A stretch of 64,000 nucleotides of DNA from Anaeromassilibacillus sp. An250 (GTDB lineage: Bacteria > Bacillota > Clostridia > Oscillospirales > Acutalibacteraceae). Positions 51,408 through 60,281 of this stretch are shown in pieces. The stretch spans positions 161,985-225,984 of the forward strand of contig NZ_NFJK01000005.1 in NCBI RefSeq assembly GCF_002159845.1, read 5' to 3'. Positions within the stretch are counted from its first letter, which is position 1. The number at the start of each line of letters is the position of its first letter. The position numbers were made by a program, and so were the translations under genes. The notes beneath the pieces are model-generated. The model was not told where the DNA came from and did no database searches. It saw only the letters and a list, made by a program, of their open reading frames with translations.

Positions 51408-53066
51408 TCAGGCCGTGACCTGCTCCACCTCCGGGATGGGCTTGAGATTGAAATGAATTTCGATGGAGATGTGCCTTGTCTTTTCGCTGTCGATGTGTTC
51501 ATGGACAACGATCTCTTTAATCAGGCGGTTGAGGGTGGCGGCGTCCAGCTCCGTGATGTCGGCATACTCCTGGATCGCGTCCACCCATTGTTTGGCATCG
51601 CTCTCGATCCTCGCTTCATCGGACAGCTTCTTCCTTGCGTCCTCCACCCGCGCCTTGACCTCGGCCTGCTCCTTCTGCGTCTTTTCCAGCATGAGGTTGA
51701 AGTTGGCCTCGCTGATCCGCCCGGCCATCATGTCCTCGTACAGCCGCAGCATCATCTTTTCCAGCACGTCCATGCGCTCCGTGTCTTTGGCAAGGGCGCG
51801 TTCCAGCGCCTCCCGCTGGCCCTTCTGCTCGGCCTCGCAGGTGTCGGTCAGCTTCCCGGCCACGGCCTCCCCGTCCATCAGGGCGGCCCTGGCGCACTCC
51901 CGTATCTTGTTCAGCACAAGCCGGTACAGGGTGCTGTATTCCACCCGGTGCTGGGTACAGTGGTTCTTGCCGAAGGCCCCGTAGGTCTTGCAGGCGTAAA
52001 TCTGCTGCGGGTGCTTGGCGTGGGTGGTGCGGATGGTCAGCGACTTGCCGCACTCGCCGCACTTGATAAGCCCGGCAAACAGGCTGGTTTCCCCATTCTG
52101 CCGGGGCCGCTGGCGGGATTGCAGCTTACTCTGCACAAGGTCAAAGCTCCTGCGGTCAATGATCGGCTCATGCCGCTGCTCCACCACGATCCAGTCCTGC
52201 GGCTTCTTCTCCCGGATGGTTCCCAGCTTGAAGCGGTAGTCCTTCTTCTGGGACGCGATGGCACCGGCATAGACGGGGTTCATCAGCAGGTCTTTGATAA
52301 CCGAGAAGTCCCAGATAAACTTCCCGTTCTCCGGGTCTTTCTTCTCCCATTTGGTGCGGGTGTTCCGCAGGCCCCGCTGCCGGTTCCACCATGTGGGGCA
52401 GGGTATCCGCTGTTCCTCCAGCCTGCGCCGGATGTAGTTGGGGCCGTGGCCCTCCAGCGCCCACAGGAAGATTTGCCGGACAATGGGGGCCGTCTCCCCG
52501 TCCACCAGCAGGTGGTTTTTGTCCTCCGGGTCTTTCCGATACCCGAAGGGGGCAAGGCACCCGGTAAACTCCCCCTTCTGCGCTTTCAGCAGGTAAGAGG
52601 AATGTACCTTCTTGGAAATATCCTTGCTATACATCTCATTTAGGATATTTTTGAAGGGCGCGATGTCGTTGTTCTCCCGCAGGGTGTCGATCCCGTCGTT
52701 CATGGCGATATAGCGGACGCCGTGGCGGGGGAAGAAGTCCTCGATCAGCGTGCCGGTCTGCAAGTAGTTCCGGCCCAGCCGGGAGAGGTCTTTCGTGATA
52801 ACAAGGTTGACTTGCTTGCGCTCGATGGCCTTTAACATCCGTTTCAGGTCGGGCCGCTCCATGTTCAGCCCCGTGTAGCCATCGTCCTGATAGACTGCCA
52901 CAACCTCCCATCCCTGCTTTTCGCAGTAGTTTTCCAGCATGGCCCGCTGGTTGGCGATACTGGCGCTCTCCCCGTCCAGGTCGTCGTCCTTGGAAAGCCT
53001 GCAATAGATGGCCGCCCGGAAGCTGCCCGCAAGAAGCGCGTCCATACCTGTATATCCGTTCATCAT
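51408..53066 (-). CDS. Large serine recombinase (TnpX/TndX type)
   Basis: 553 residues. Catalytic Ser25 in AAIYCRLSKDD, with RPDLKRMLKAIERKQVNLVI and KDLSRLGRN completing the resolvase core; a recombinase domain, a zinc ribbon (CGECGKSLTI ... YACKTYG) and a C-terminal coiled coil follow. Such enzymes integrate and excise elements at short core sequences. Adjacent to the left end, it is the obvious integrase of the nested element. Confidence 0.95.
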   Translation of the reverse strand: MMNGYTGMDALLAGSFRAAIYCRLSKDDDLDGESASIANQRAMLENYCEKQGWEVVAVYQDDGYTGLNMERPDLKRMLKAIERKQVNLVITKDLSRLGRNYLQTGTLIEDFFPRHGVRYIAMNDGIDTLRENNDIAPFKNILNEMYSKDISKKVHSSYLLKAQKGEFTGCLAPFGYRKDPEDKNHLLVDGETAPIVRQIFLWALEGHGPNYIRRRLEEQRIPCPTWWNRQRGLRNTRTKWEKKDPENGKFIWDFSVIKDLLMNPVYAGAIASQKKDYRFKLGTIREKKPQDWIVVEQRHEPIIDRRSFDLVQSKLQSRQRPRQNGETSLFAGLIKCGECGKSLTIRTTHAKHPQQIYACKTYGAFGKNHCTQHRVEYSTLYRLVLNKIRECARAALMDGEAVAGKLTDTCEAEQKGQREALERALAKDTERMDVLEKMMLRLYEDMMAGRISEANFNLMLEKTQKEQAEVKARVEDARKKLSDEARIESDAKQWVDAIQEYADITELDAATLNRLIKEIVVHEHIDSEKTRHISIEIHFNLKPIPEVEQVTA

Positions 53067-53071
53067 AACCG

Positions 53072-53269
53072 TTACCCGCACAATCCAGACGGAACACGGT
53101 TCTGCTGAACCTTGTCTTTATTATACCCTAAATCTTGTGTTTTCGCAAGACTTATATTGTCCTTCCGCTGGCTGTATTTCTGTGCAATCAGGCTCACAAA
53201 GACGTCGGTGGCGTCCAGCTCGCCGTCAAACACCGCTGTGACTTGGATCTCGGTTTTGCTTTTTGCCAT
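53072..53269 (-). CDS. Small protein preceding the recombinase
   Basis: 65 residues, MAKSKTEIQVTAVFDGELDA, then TDVFVSLIAQKYSQRKD. It ends six bases before the recombinase start. Genes in this place sometimes encode directionality factors; nothing in the sequence proves that. Confidence 0.6.
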   Translation of the reverse strand: MAKSKTEIQVTAVFDGELDATDVFVSLIAQKYSQRKDNISLAKTQDLGYNKDKVQQNRVPSGLCG

Positions 53270-53316
53270 AGGCAGTTTTACCTCCATAAATGAAATAAGC
53301 CAGACAGGAGAGGGGC

Positions 53317-53507
53317 GGCAACGAAGTCCGGCAACGGGCTTCAAAAAACCTGCAAAACAATCTCCGTCTGGCGGTTGGGTTCCTATTTACTTTTTCTTTT
53401 ATTTTTCTGTTGCTTTGGTTGTCAGAGGGGAGAAAGGCCCGCCGTTACAGGCTTTTCCCCGGCAACCGGCCCGGCAACGGGCTGGCAACCGGCTCGGCAA
53501 CGGGGTG
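53317..53507. repeat. Iteron-like GGCAAC repeats
   Basis: GGCAAC recurs at 53317, 53330, 53461, 53473, 53484 and 53496. The last four are spaced 11-12 bases with alternating CCGGC and GGGC tails. They lie between the VapE and recombinase genes in non-coding DNA. Confidence 0.55.
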
Positions 53508-53524
53508 GGATTCCCCCGGATTTT

Positions 53525-54925
53525 TCAGAAGGGCAGCTCCATCTGCTCGGTCACTTCCACAAATCCCTCCGGCAGTTTTTCCTGCCCGTTGTCAGCGCCC
53601 GTTGCCGGGGCCTCCCGTTCCCAGCCCTTCTGCCTGCCGTATTCCTCGAATATCCGGGGGTTGGAAAAGTACCTCCATCCCGTGATACAGTGGTTCATAA
53701 TGTCGTTGACCTCCCGTATCTCCCATTGCTTCGGCTCGTCGTAGGGGCGCTTGAGGGCCTCCCGGAAAAGCTGCTTGGAGCATACGGCGCTGCCGGTGTA
53801 GCGGTCAAGGTAGGCTTGGATCATCCCGGCCTTGGTGTCCTCCGGCATGAAGTCCCGCTGGTGTTCTTTCAGATACCGTACCATTTCGGGGCTGAAGGAC
53901 AGCTTAAAATCGCCGCTCTTGTAGACCGTCATGGCCTCGGCCCACACTTGCTCAATATAGGCCCTGGACGCGGCTTCATCGTCCAAAATGTGTACCTCGG
54001 CCTGTTCCGGGTAGACCATGACCGGCAGGAAGCGCCGGTTGCCGGAGCGGTCAAGGGGCAGGAAGTCCAGGGCGTTGGAAGTCCCGCCGAATACGCACTG
54101 GCGGGGCCTGTCCTCCGGGTGGGTTTCATAGGGGATTTTATAGACCTCCTTCTGACGGCTTAAAAAGGACTTGATTTCCTCAATGCTCTTGGCGTTGGCG
54201 GTGGCGATCATCTCCGACATCTCAATGATCCAGTGGCCTTGCAGTTTTCGGTAAACGTTATCGTCGTCCAGCTTCCGCAGGTCGTCGGAAAACCATTCGT
54301 CCCTCACGGCCAGCAGGCGGAAGAAGGTGGATTTCCCGGCCCCCTGCCCGCCCACCAGACAGAGCATGACCTCAAACTTGCAGCCGGGGCGGAAGGCCCG
54401 GTGGATGGCCCCCAGCAGGAACAGCCGCAGGGATTGGTAGGTGTACTCGTCCGTGTCGGCCCCCAAAAAGTGCCGCAGGCAGCAGCGGATTCGCTCTTTC
54501 CCGTCCCACACAAGGCCGTTTAAGTAGTCCCGGATGGGGTGGTAGCGGTTGGCGTCGGCAGCAAGGTCGAGGGCGTCGGCAATCTTCTTCTCGCTTGTCA
54601 AACCGTAGGTATCTTCCAGATAGAGGCGGATATACTTCATGTCCGTGTCGGTCAAGGCCCTGCCCCCGGCGCGGCGCTGCCTGCCGATGGGCCGCAGCAG
54701 GTCAACGCGCTCGGTCAGGAGATTTTTTGCCACCGCCCCGGACAGTTCGGGGTCATACTGGAATACCGTCAGGCAGTTGTGAATACTGTTGCGGACGCCG
54801 CCCTTCTCGGTGCTTTCCAGCATGGCTTTCACTTCCTCAACGCTCCGGGGCGGCGGGGCGGCCTCTATGGTGTCCGTCACGGCCTGCCGCAGCTCCGGCG
54901 TCAAGCTCTGCCATTCTTCGCTCAA
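53525..54925 (-). CDS. VapE-family (virulence-associated E) NTPase
   Basis: 466 residues from TTG. Walker A GGQGAGKSTFFRLL, then WIIEMSEMIATANAKSIEEI and CVFGGTSNALDFLPLDRSGN, typical of VapE helicase-like proteins of phages, islands and plasmids. It overlaps the primase gene by 89 bases. With the primase it probably replicates the excised element. Confidence 0.9.
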   Translation of the reverse strand: MSEEWQSLTPELRQAVTDTIEAAPPPRSVEEVKAMLESTEKGGVRNSIHNCLTVFQYDPELSGAVAKNLLTERVDLLRPIGRQRRAGGRALTDTDMKYIRLYLEDTYGLTSEKKIADALDLAADANRYHPIRDYLNGLVWDGKERIRCCLRHFLGADTDEYTYQSLRLFLLGAIHRAFRPGCKFEVMLCLVGGQGAGKSTFFRLLAVRDEWFSDDLRKLDDDNVYRKLQGHWIIEMSEMIATANAKSIEEIKSFLSRQKEVYKIPYETHPEDRPRQCVFGGTSNALDFLPLDRSGNRRFLPVMVYPEQAEVHILDDEAASRAYIEQVWAEAMTVYKSGDFKLSFSPEMVRYLKEHQRDFMPEDTKAGMIQAYLDRYTGSAVCSKQLFREALKRPYDEPKQWEIREVNDIMNHCITGWRYFSNPRIFEEYGRQKGWEREAPATGADNGQEKLPEGFVEVTEQMELPF

Positions 54926-55478
54926 TGCTTCTCACTTCCTTTCCATAGCTGGCGATCAGGGCCGCCCGTTCCTCCATGTCGGGGGAGAGCAGCGTGTCCA
55001 GCAGATATTCCACATAGTCCTGCTTTTGCAGGGCTTCCACAAACAAAGGATTCCATTCTTCCTCCGGCCCCTTGGGGGCATAGTCCCGCTTCCAGCGGCC
55101 CAGCCGGTTGCGGTAGTCGCACAGCACCCGCAGGCAGTACCGCTCCATGCGGCGGAACTGCTGCTCCGGGCTTTCCTGCCGGGGCAGGGGGCGGCTCCTG
55201 CCGGGCGGCCCCTTGTCCTCATAGGGGACAGAGAAAGCCCGCGCCAGCAGAAGGGCGGCCTCCTTGGGGCTGATCCCTTCCAGACGGGAAACAAAGTCGA
55301 TCACATCGCCGGTGGCCCCGCAGCCGAAGCAGTAATACCGGCGGTCAACCTTCATGCTGGGGTTCCTGTCGGCGTGAAAGGGACAGCGGCACATCCCATT
55401 CCGGCCTGCCCGGATTCCGAAATGCTTGGCGGCCTGCCGGGTGGTAACAGACTGTTTCACAGCTTCAAAAATACTCAA
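54837..55478 (-). CDS. CHC2 zinc-finger primase
   Basis: 213 residues from TTG 55478 behind GGAGG. The zinc finger is CRCPFHADRNPSMKV followed by YYCFGCGATGDVIDFV. Lacks a full TOPRIM domain, so the VapE partner may supply part of the activity. Overlap with vapE indicates coupling. Confidence 0.88.
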   Translation of the reverse strand: MSIFEAVKQSVTTRQAAKHFGIRAGRNGMCRCPFHADRNPSMKVDRRYYCFGCGATGDVIDFVSRLEGISPKEAALLLARAFSVPYEDKGPPGRSRPLPRQESPEQQFRRMERYCLRVLCDYRNRLGRWKRDYAPKGPEEEWNPLFVEALQKQDYVEYLLDTLLSPDMEERAALIASYGKEVRSIERRMAELDAGAAAGRDGHHRGRPAAPER

Positions 55479-55613
55479 ATAGGCAAATCCTCCGAAAATA
55501 AGAAAAGCGCCTGTCATTCTCACAAGGAAAATGGCAAGCGCCGGTTGTTGGGTTTCGTATTCAGTTTTCGATATGGGAAAAGCGCAGCCTATCTGTCGCG
55601 CCTATAAAATAAT

Positions 55614-56348
55614 TTACCCTTGCATTCCAAGTACAATCCATTCATCGACAATATCCCAAAAGTTTATATCATACTTGGGCTGTCGATTGCTAAACCACAA
55701 TGTTGCCTTACAACTATCACAATCAGACAAATCCACTGCAACATATCCGCCCATTCCAGAACCAAATATTCCAAAAGTAGTTGGCAGATAAATTTTCAAT
55801 GGATGTTTTAAATCATCAAGAATACCCCATTCTTCATCATCAAATACAACAATATCATTGGATTCTAACAATCCCATTCCTCCGCTTGCATAGTAAAAGA
55901 AGCCGTTATGAAGTTCTTGATAGAACCTGACGATGCTGTTTGGAAGGTTGTCCAATTTAGATTGTAGTTTACCAGGGAAGTGTGTGGTATTGCAATTTCC
56001 CCCCTCATAATATAACACTTTTTTATTAGAAGAGAGTATACTATACAAAATAGAGTATTTTCCCTGATATTTAATTAGATTTACGTCAAGCAAATTTTCT
56101 TCTAAATACAGAATAGTATTTCTTAACTCATTTGCAAACAAGGCTTTCCAGCACTTGATTGTTGCAGCACTCCTTTCCTCTTTTTTGTTCATACAGAAAA
56201 TTTTCTTCCATGACTCTGGGATTTCAACGATATTTTCAACTTTGTACGAGATCAACTCTGCATCCCTATGGTATTTTTTTAGATACAATAATTTTTCTTC
56301 AAATACCTTATCCTGCCTGCCATCTCTTAACTTATCAAAAAATCCCAT
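55614..56348 (-). CDS. Immunity-like protein (SMI1/KNR4-related), orphan
   Basis: 244 residues, AT-rich. RFYQELHNGFFYYASGGMGL, then FDDEEWGILDDLKHPLKIYL resembles the SUKH/SMI1 group that neutralises polymorphic toxins, but the match is weaker than for the gene at 58606. No toxin lies nearby. Sits alone between primase and relaxase genes, with two palindromes upstream. Confidence 0.6.
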   Translation of the reverse strand: MGFFDKLRDGRQDKVFEEKLLYLKKYHRDAELISYKVENIVEIPESWKKIFCMNKKEERSAATIKCWKALFANELRNTILYLEENLLDVNLIKYQGKYSILYSILSSNKKVLYYEGGNCNTTHFPGKLQSKLDNLPNSIVRFYQELHNGFFYYASGGMGLLESNDIVVFDDEEWGILDDLKHPLKIYLPTTFGIFGSGMGGYVAVDLSDCDSCKATLWFSNRQPKYDINFWDIVDEWIVLGMQG

Positions 56349-56376
56349 AAAAATTTCCCTCTCTGTTCATCTCTCA

Positions 56377-56401
56377 CTGGCTGGACAAAGTGTCCAGAGG
56401 T
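56377..56401. repeat. 25-bp palindrome, copy k
   Basis: CTGGCTGGACAAAGTGTCC, then AGAGGT. Between the mobA/mobL gene and the immunity-like gene. Confidence 0.9.
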
Positions 56402-56423
56402 TGGGGCGGGGGGTTATGCCCCC

Positions 56424-56449
56424 AGCTTTGGGACAAAATGTCCCAGCAG
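56424..56449. repeat. 25-bp palindrome, copy l (GGGAC subtype)
   Basis: TTTGGGACAAAATGTCCCAG: both arms changed from TGGAC/GTCCA to GGGAC/GTCCC, a compensated pair. 58 bases behind the mobA/mobL stop. Confidence 0.88.
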
Positions 56450-56507
56450 GGGCGGCCCGTCAAAGCTGATTCCATTGTACCATCCCCGGCGGGAAATGGG
56501 AAGTCCC

Positions 56508-57980
56508 TCACCGCTCCATGTCCCTGTCCCGGCGCTGGGTGTGGGCCTGCTCCTGCCGCCGCCGGGCGGTGTCCACGGTGGATTTCACTTGGTACAGCTT
56601 CATCAGGTCGTCCCGGATGGGCTTGTACTTGGCGTAGTCCTCCTGATACGCCTGTTGCAGCTTCCCCCGCTCCGTCCGCCACTTGGACAGGGGCAGCTTT
56701 CCCTCCGGCGTGAAGTGGGGTTCCAGCTTGCGGCGGGCCATATAAAACTGCCGCAGCTCCCCCTCATGGGCGGCCTTGAATTTCTCCCGCTGGCTCTTGC
56801 GGTGGATGGCGTTGAGCTGGGTGTGGATGGGTTTCAGCTCCCGGTAGCGTTCCGCCTGTTCCAGCAGGCCGTCCAGCTCCTTCATGCGGGTCTGCTTGCT
56901 GCCCATGCTGGCCCTTAGTTCCTCGATCCGTTCATTGTGGGAAGTGACGCGGGCCTCCAGATCGTCCACGGTGTAGAGCTTCTGCTCGGTCAGGTAGTTC
57001 ACGGCGTTGGCAAACTTTTGGAGATTGCCCACCTTGCCCTTGCTGCTCCACGCGCCCGCGTTCCGCGCCCCGTAGTAGGCGGATAACAGGTCGGCGAGGG
57101 TGGGGGCCTGGGGCTTGGACAGTTCCTCCCGCACCTCGTTCAGCCATCCAAACAGGGCCTTGATTTTCTGCCGCAGCTCTTTCAAGAGGGCGTTGGTGGC
57201 CTTGATCCAGCGGTTGAGTTCCCCCTTGTCGGTGGCAATCCCTCGCGCCTCCATCTGGCGCACCGCTGGCCCCTCATGGACGGTGGGTAATAGGTCTAAA
57301 CCTTGCCGCAGATAGGAGCGGTGGTCGATCCGGCAGGGCAGGCCCTTCTCGGCAAACTTGGCGTTGCACATCTCGGCCCACACCTCCCGCCACGCTTCCA
57401 GCGTTTCCGGGCGGCCCCAGTCGGTGGTGGGAACCGCGTCAAAGAGGGGCTTGCCCTTCTCGTCCAAAATGCGGTTGCCGTCCTCGTCCAGACGGTAGAC
57501 GCGCCGCTGCTTGTAGCCCCATTTGCCGCTTTCCAGAATGGGCCGGATGGGGCAGAGGACATGGAAGTGTGGGTTGGGGATGCCCCCGTCCTCCTTGTCA
57601 GGCTGGTGTACGGCAAAGTCCACCACCATGCCCCGGCTGACAAACTGCTCCAATAAAAACTGCCTTGCAAGGGCGATGTTTTCTTCCAGTGAAAACTCGT
57701 TCTGCAAGGCAATATCAAAGCTGTACGCAAGCTGGGCGTCCTTGTGGCGCTCCACTTCCTCCACGGCGTTCCATAAGGTCTGGCGGTCTTGGTATTCCGG
57801 CGGGGCCTGTGGGGGCAGGAGAATGTGGGAGCAGATCACGCCGCCCTTGCGGGTGTAGTCGCTGTACTCGCCGTAGCGTTCACTGTAAAGCCGCTCCCCG
57901 GCGCGGTAGGCGGCGGACGCGATGGCAGACTGTCCGGCGCTGCGCTGCACCTGCGTGACCGTCAAATGAAACAGGGCCAT
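56508..57980 (-). CDS. MobA/MobL-family relaxase (MOBQ) of the nested element
   Basis: 490 residues. N-terminal FHLTVTQVQRSAGQSAIASA then AYRAGERLYSE is the MobA/MobL signature; PNPHFHVLCPIRP provides the histidine motif and the first Tyr cluster the nicking residue. The C-terminal half is a long basic coiled coil. A different class from the ICE's own relaxase. ATG abuts the DUF3847 stop. An RSF1010-like oriT lies upstream. Confidence 0.93.
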   Translation of the reverse strand: MALFHLTVTQVQRSAGQSAIASAAYRAGERLYSERYGEYSDYTRKGGVICSHILLPPQAPPEYQDRQTLWNAVEEVERHKDAQLAYSFDIALQNEFSLEENIALARQFLLEQFVSRGMVVDFAVHQPDKEDGGIPNPHFHVLCPIRPILESGKWGYKQRRVYRLDEDGNRILDEKGKPLFDAVPTTDWGRPETLEAWREVWAEMCNAKFAEKGLPCRIDHRSYLRQGLDLLPTVHEGPAVRQMEARGIATDKGELNRWIKATNALLKELRQKIKALFGWLNEVREELSKPQAPTLADLLSAYYGARNAGAWSSKGKVGNLQKFANAVNYLTEQKLYTVDDLEARVTSHNERIEELRASMGSKQTRMKELDGLLEQAERYRELKPIHTQLNAIHRKSQREKFKAAHEGELRQFYMARRKLEPHFTPEGKLPLSKWRTERGKLQQAYQEDYAKYKPIRDDLMKLYQVKSTVDTARRRQEQAHTQRRDRDMER

Positions 57981-58271
57981 TTACTCGCCCTCCCGCTGGG
58001 CGGCGGCCTGGACAGCGGCCCGCACCTCCGGCATGGAGAAGATTTGCTCGGCAAGGGAATAGAAGCCCTGCTCGGACATGGGCTTGACCTCCGGGGCCAC
58101 GCTCTCCACGGCGGCCCCTCTGGTAATCAGGCGGTGGGCGCGTTTCTGCCGCTCCCCCTTCTCATAGTATTTCTTCCGCTGCTCCAACCGCTGTACCCGG
58201 TGCTGGTACTGTTGCAGCTTGGCCTCGTTCTCGGCGTACTCCTGCCGGAGCTGTTCCAACTCTTTGCTCAT
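57981..58271 (-). CDS. DUF3847 protein, relaxase partner
   Basis: 96 residues. MSKELEQLRQEYAENEAKLQ begins a coiled coil (to RKKYYEKGERQKRAHRLIT). DUF3847 genes commonly precede MobA/MobL genes. Likely an accessory of the relaxosome. Confidence 0.85.
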   Translation of the reverse strand: MSKELEQLRQEYAENEAKLQQYQHRVQRLEQRKKYYEKGERQKRAHRLITRGAAVESVAPEVKPMSEQGFYSLAEQIFSMPEVRAAVQAAAQREGE

Positions 58272-58485
58272 GGTCGTTGACCTCCTTCAACTGAAAAATG
58301 GGTGAAAAAATGACCGTCCTCCGGGGTGTTCCCGGTGAGCGGTCAGGGTGTCGGTGTTCGGTTATCAGGCCCTCGGAAGGGGGACAGACGCGCCAGCGGG
58401 TGTCCCCCTTCCGGGGGCGGGTGGGGTAAGCGGCGTAAGCCGCGCAAGGGGCGCAGCCCCTTGGACGGAGCGAAGCGACGCAAGA

Positions 58486-58575
58486 ACGGCAGATTGCTCC
58501 ATCTGGCAATCCGCCGTTCCGCCTCGCAGAGCGCACGAATACATGGCCGTCAGGCTATGTATAGAAGTGCGCCCT
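58486..58575. other. oriT: Candidate oriT (RSF1010/MOBQ type)
   Basis: AAGTGCGCCCT (58565-58575) equals the nic region of RSF1010/R1162 as I know it (TAAGTGCGCCCT). Immediately before it is the inverted repeat ATACATGGCC-GTCA-GGCTATGTAT (58539-58562), as required for MOBQ relaxases. A second hairpin, ACGGC-GATTGC/GGCAATC-GCCGT, lies at about 58486-58517. It is upstream of the DUF3847-relaxase pair. Confidence 0.75.
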
Positions 58576-58605
58576 TTAGTTCCTAAAGGGGTTTTTGATA
58601 CGCCC

Positions 58606-59085
58606 TTATAACGATTCTATAACATCAATGCCTGCTCCATTGACGAGAAAATCTGTGAGTGTGTCTGCTATTTTATACGCATATTCAAAACCTAAGCTGC
58701 CTGCATCCACAAAATATACGCCAAATCCATCGTTGCCATACCCATAAAAATAAACCATATCACCTAAATCATCACCAATAAACCAAACCTTACTGATGAA
58801 GTTTTCTTTCATAGAATGTGCAAACTCATTTTGCATACTTAATGCCCTGTTTGCTGACCAAAGACATATAGGTATGTTCCCAATATCTTCATCGTCGCTT
58901 TCGATTTCAAATTCTATGCTACCAATATTCCCGGTACCAGAAATACAACTTAAAAATTCATAATAATCAGCAGGCAACTGTATCGGTGTCCTTTCAAAAA
59001 TTTTTTTGATTGTTTCTTCTCCGCCGGGACAAACCTCGCTATTATTAAACACTAATTGTTTACTAATATTTTCAATAATGCTCAC
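58606..59085 (-). CDS. SMI1/KNR4 (SUKH) immunity protein, orphan
   Basis: About 159 residues. LPADYYEFLSCISGTGNIGS and KVWFIGDDLGDMVYFY, GNDGFGVYFVDAGSLG are SUKH hallmarks. GTG 59085 has AAGG seven bases upstream; GTG 59091 is also possible. AT-rich against GC-rich neighbours. SUKH proteins protect against contact-dependent or secreted toxins; no toxin is encoded nearby. Confidence 0.82.
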   Translation of the reverse strand: MSIIENISKQLVFNNSEVCPGGEETIKKIFERTPIQLPADYYEFLSCISGTGNIGSIEFEIESDDEDIGNIPICLWSANRALSMQNEFAHSMKENFISKVWFIGDDLGDMVYFYGYGNDGFGVYFVDAGSLGFEYAYKIADTLTDFLVNGAGIDVIESL

Positions 59086-59201
59086 TTGCACACCTTCTTA
59101 CAAATTATTCAAGACTATTTATTTAGATTGCTTACAATGTTCCCTCGCAACCCCCCTCGCCGCCTCCCGGCGGGCTGGACGGGGCAGGTCACTTTTTTCC
59201 A

Positions 59202-59564
59202 TTATACCGGCCCTGCGGCCTGCCTGCAATCCTGTTTTTGTGCGTCCCGTGGAATGAGGACATAAATCTTATTCGGCTCCCCGAAGCCCTGACGCACCCG
59301 CAGGAGCAGTCCGGCGTCCTCCAATTCCCGCAAGGCCCGCTTCACTGTCATGGCGCTGCGCCCCAGCGCACCCGCCAGTTCCACGATGGGGCAGCGGGTA
59401 AATATGATCCCGTTGGCGTCCTCCGCCCCTGCCGCAAGAGCGGCGTCCAGCAGGCGGGCGTACATGACCTTGGCGGTGCTGCTGACCGGCAGCCCCAGCA
59501 TGGCCCACGGCAGGGGCAGGCAGGGCGGCAGGTTGGTGTCGGCGGTCAAAAATTCAACTTCCAT
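59202..59564 (-). CDS. Winged-helix protein (replication-initiator-like)
   Basis: 120 residues. LPLPWAMLGLPVSSTAKVMY and CPIVELAGALGRSAMTVKRA then LRELEDAGLLLRVRQGFGEP form a winged helix like the N-terminal domain of RepA-type initiators or GntR-like factors. Too short for a full initiator. May control or start replication of the nested element. Confidence 0.7.
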   Translation of the reverse strand: MEVEFLTADTNLPPCLPLPWAMLGLPVSSTAKVMYARLLDAALAAGAEDANGIIFTRCPIVELAGALGRSAMTVKRALRELEDAGLLLRVRQGFGEPNKIYVLIPRDAQKQDCRQAAGPV

Positions 59565-59747
59565 TCAGCTTTCCTCCCTTCGCTTGGCCCTCTTAGAAAG
59601 ATAAAAGGGACAGTCGATCACAACCGCCCGGAAGCTCTGCTTGCAGGAGCGGCGGCACTTCCGGCAAAGGATATTGTACGCCACCCGCCCCCGCTCATTG
59701 AGGAAGAAGGACAACTCCTGCTTCCTCTTTTTCGGCATTCTCGACAT
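59565..59747 (-). CDS. Small basic cysteine-containing protein
   Basis: 60 residues from ATG 59747 (SRMPKKRKQELSFFLNERGR) behind GGGAGG. CRKCRRSC and a later Cys could bind zinc. Its TGA is followed at once by the ATG of the next gene. No known family. Confidence 0.6.
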   Translation of the reverse strand: MSRMPKKRKQELSFFLNERGRVAYNILCRKCRRSCKQSFRAVVIDCPFYLSKRAKRREES

Positions 59748-59762
59748 AGGGCCTCCCTTCAT

Positions 59763-60281
59763 AAAAAACCGCCTGTTTGGGCCGCAACAGCCGCAACAGA
59801 CGGTTCGCAGATTTAAGTGTCGTGTTTCGGGGTGTTTTTCGGGGGAAAAGCGGCCGTAGGGCCGCCCCGAAATTCCCCGTAGTAGTACGGAGCGGGCCGG
59901 TTATCGCCCGTCCGTTTGTTGTGTTTCGGTGTCATTTTGGGTGTTCATTTTGCCGGTTTTCCCTGATGTCGTTCCTGCCCCTGGCTCTTTCAGCGGCGTT
60001 TCGCTCCCGTTGGTACGCTCGCTGCGGTCAAGGTTCCTCCACCTCCTTGCCGCAGGTCGCCGCGCTACATCGCCGGGGGGGCATATCCCATACAGGCCGG
60101 TCATTCGATTGGAATAATCCATCGATGAACTACCCTTATCATAGACCATTTTTGTGCCCTCGCCCGTATGTCCGCAAAGTAGGAATACCGCCCGGAAACG
60201 GAAAATTTCCACGATTGCGGAATGGTATGGTATAATCAAAAAGAACAGCGGCGGCCAGCCGCGGGAAGGAGCGATGTGCCT
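59763..60281. other. Non-coding region between divergent regulators
   Basis: GC-rich with several short hairpins; open frames here lack ribosome sites and domains. It could contain the replication origin of the nested element, but I see no iterons. Confidence 0.35.

Noticed and set aside
51330..52643. Long plus-strand open frame opposite the serine recombinase (437 codons)
   Set aside because: The minus-strand frame has full recombinase motifs; the plus frame is a shadow produced by codon bias.
59777..60235. 152-codon plus-strand frame in the nested element
   Set aside because: Arg/Ser/Pro-rich low-complexity translation and no ribosome site; treated as non-coding.
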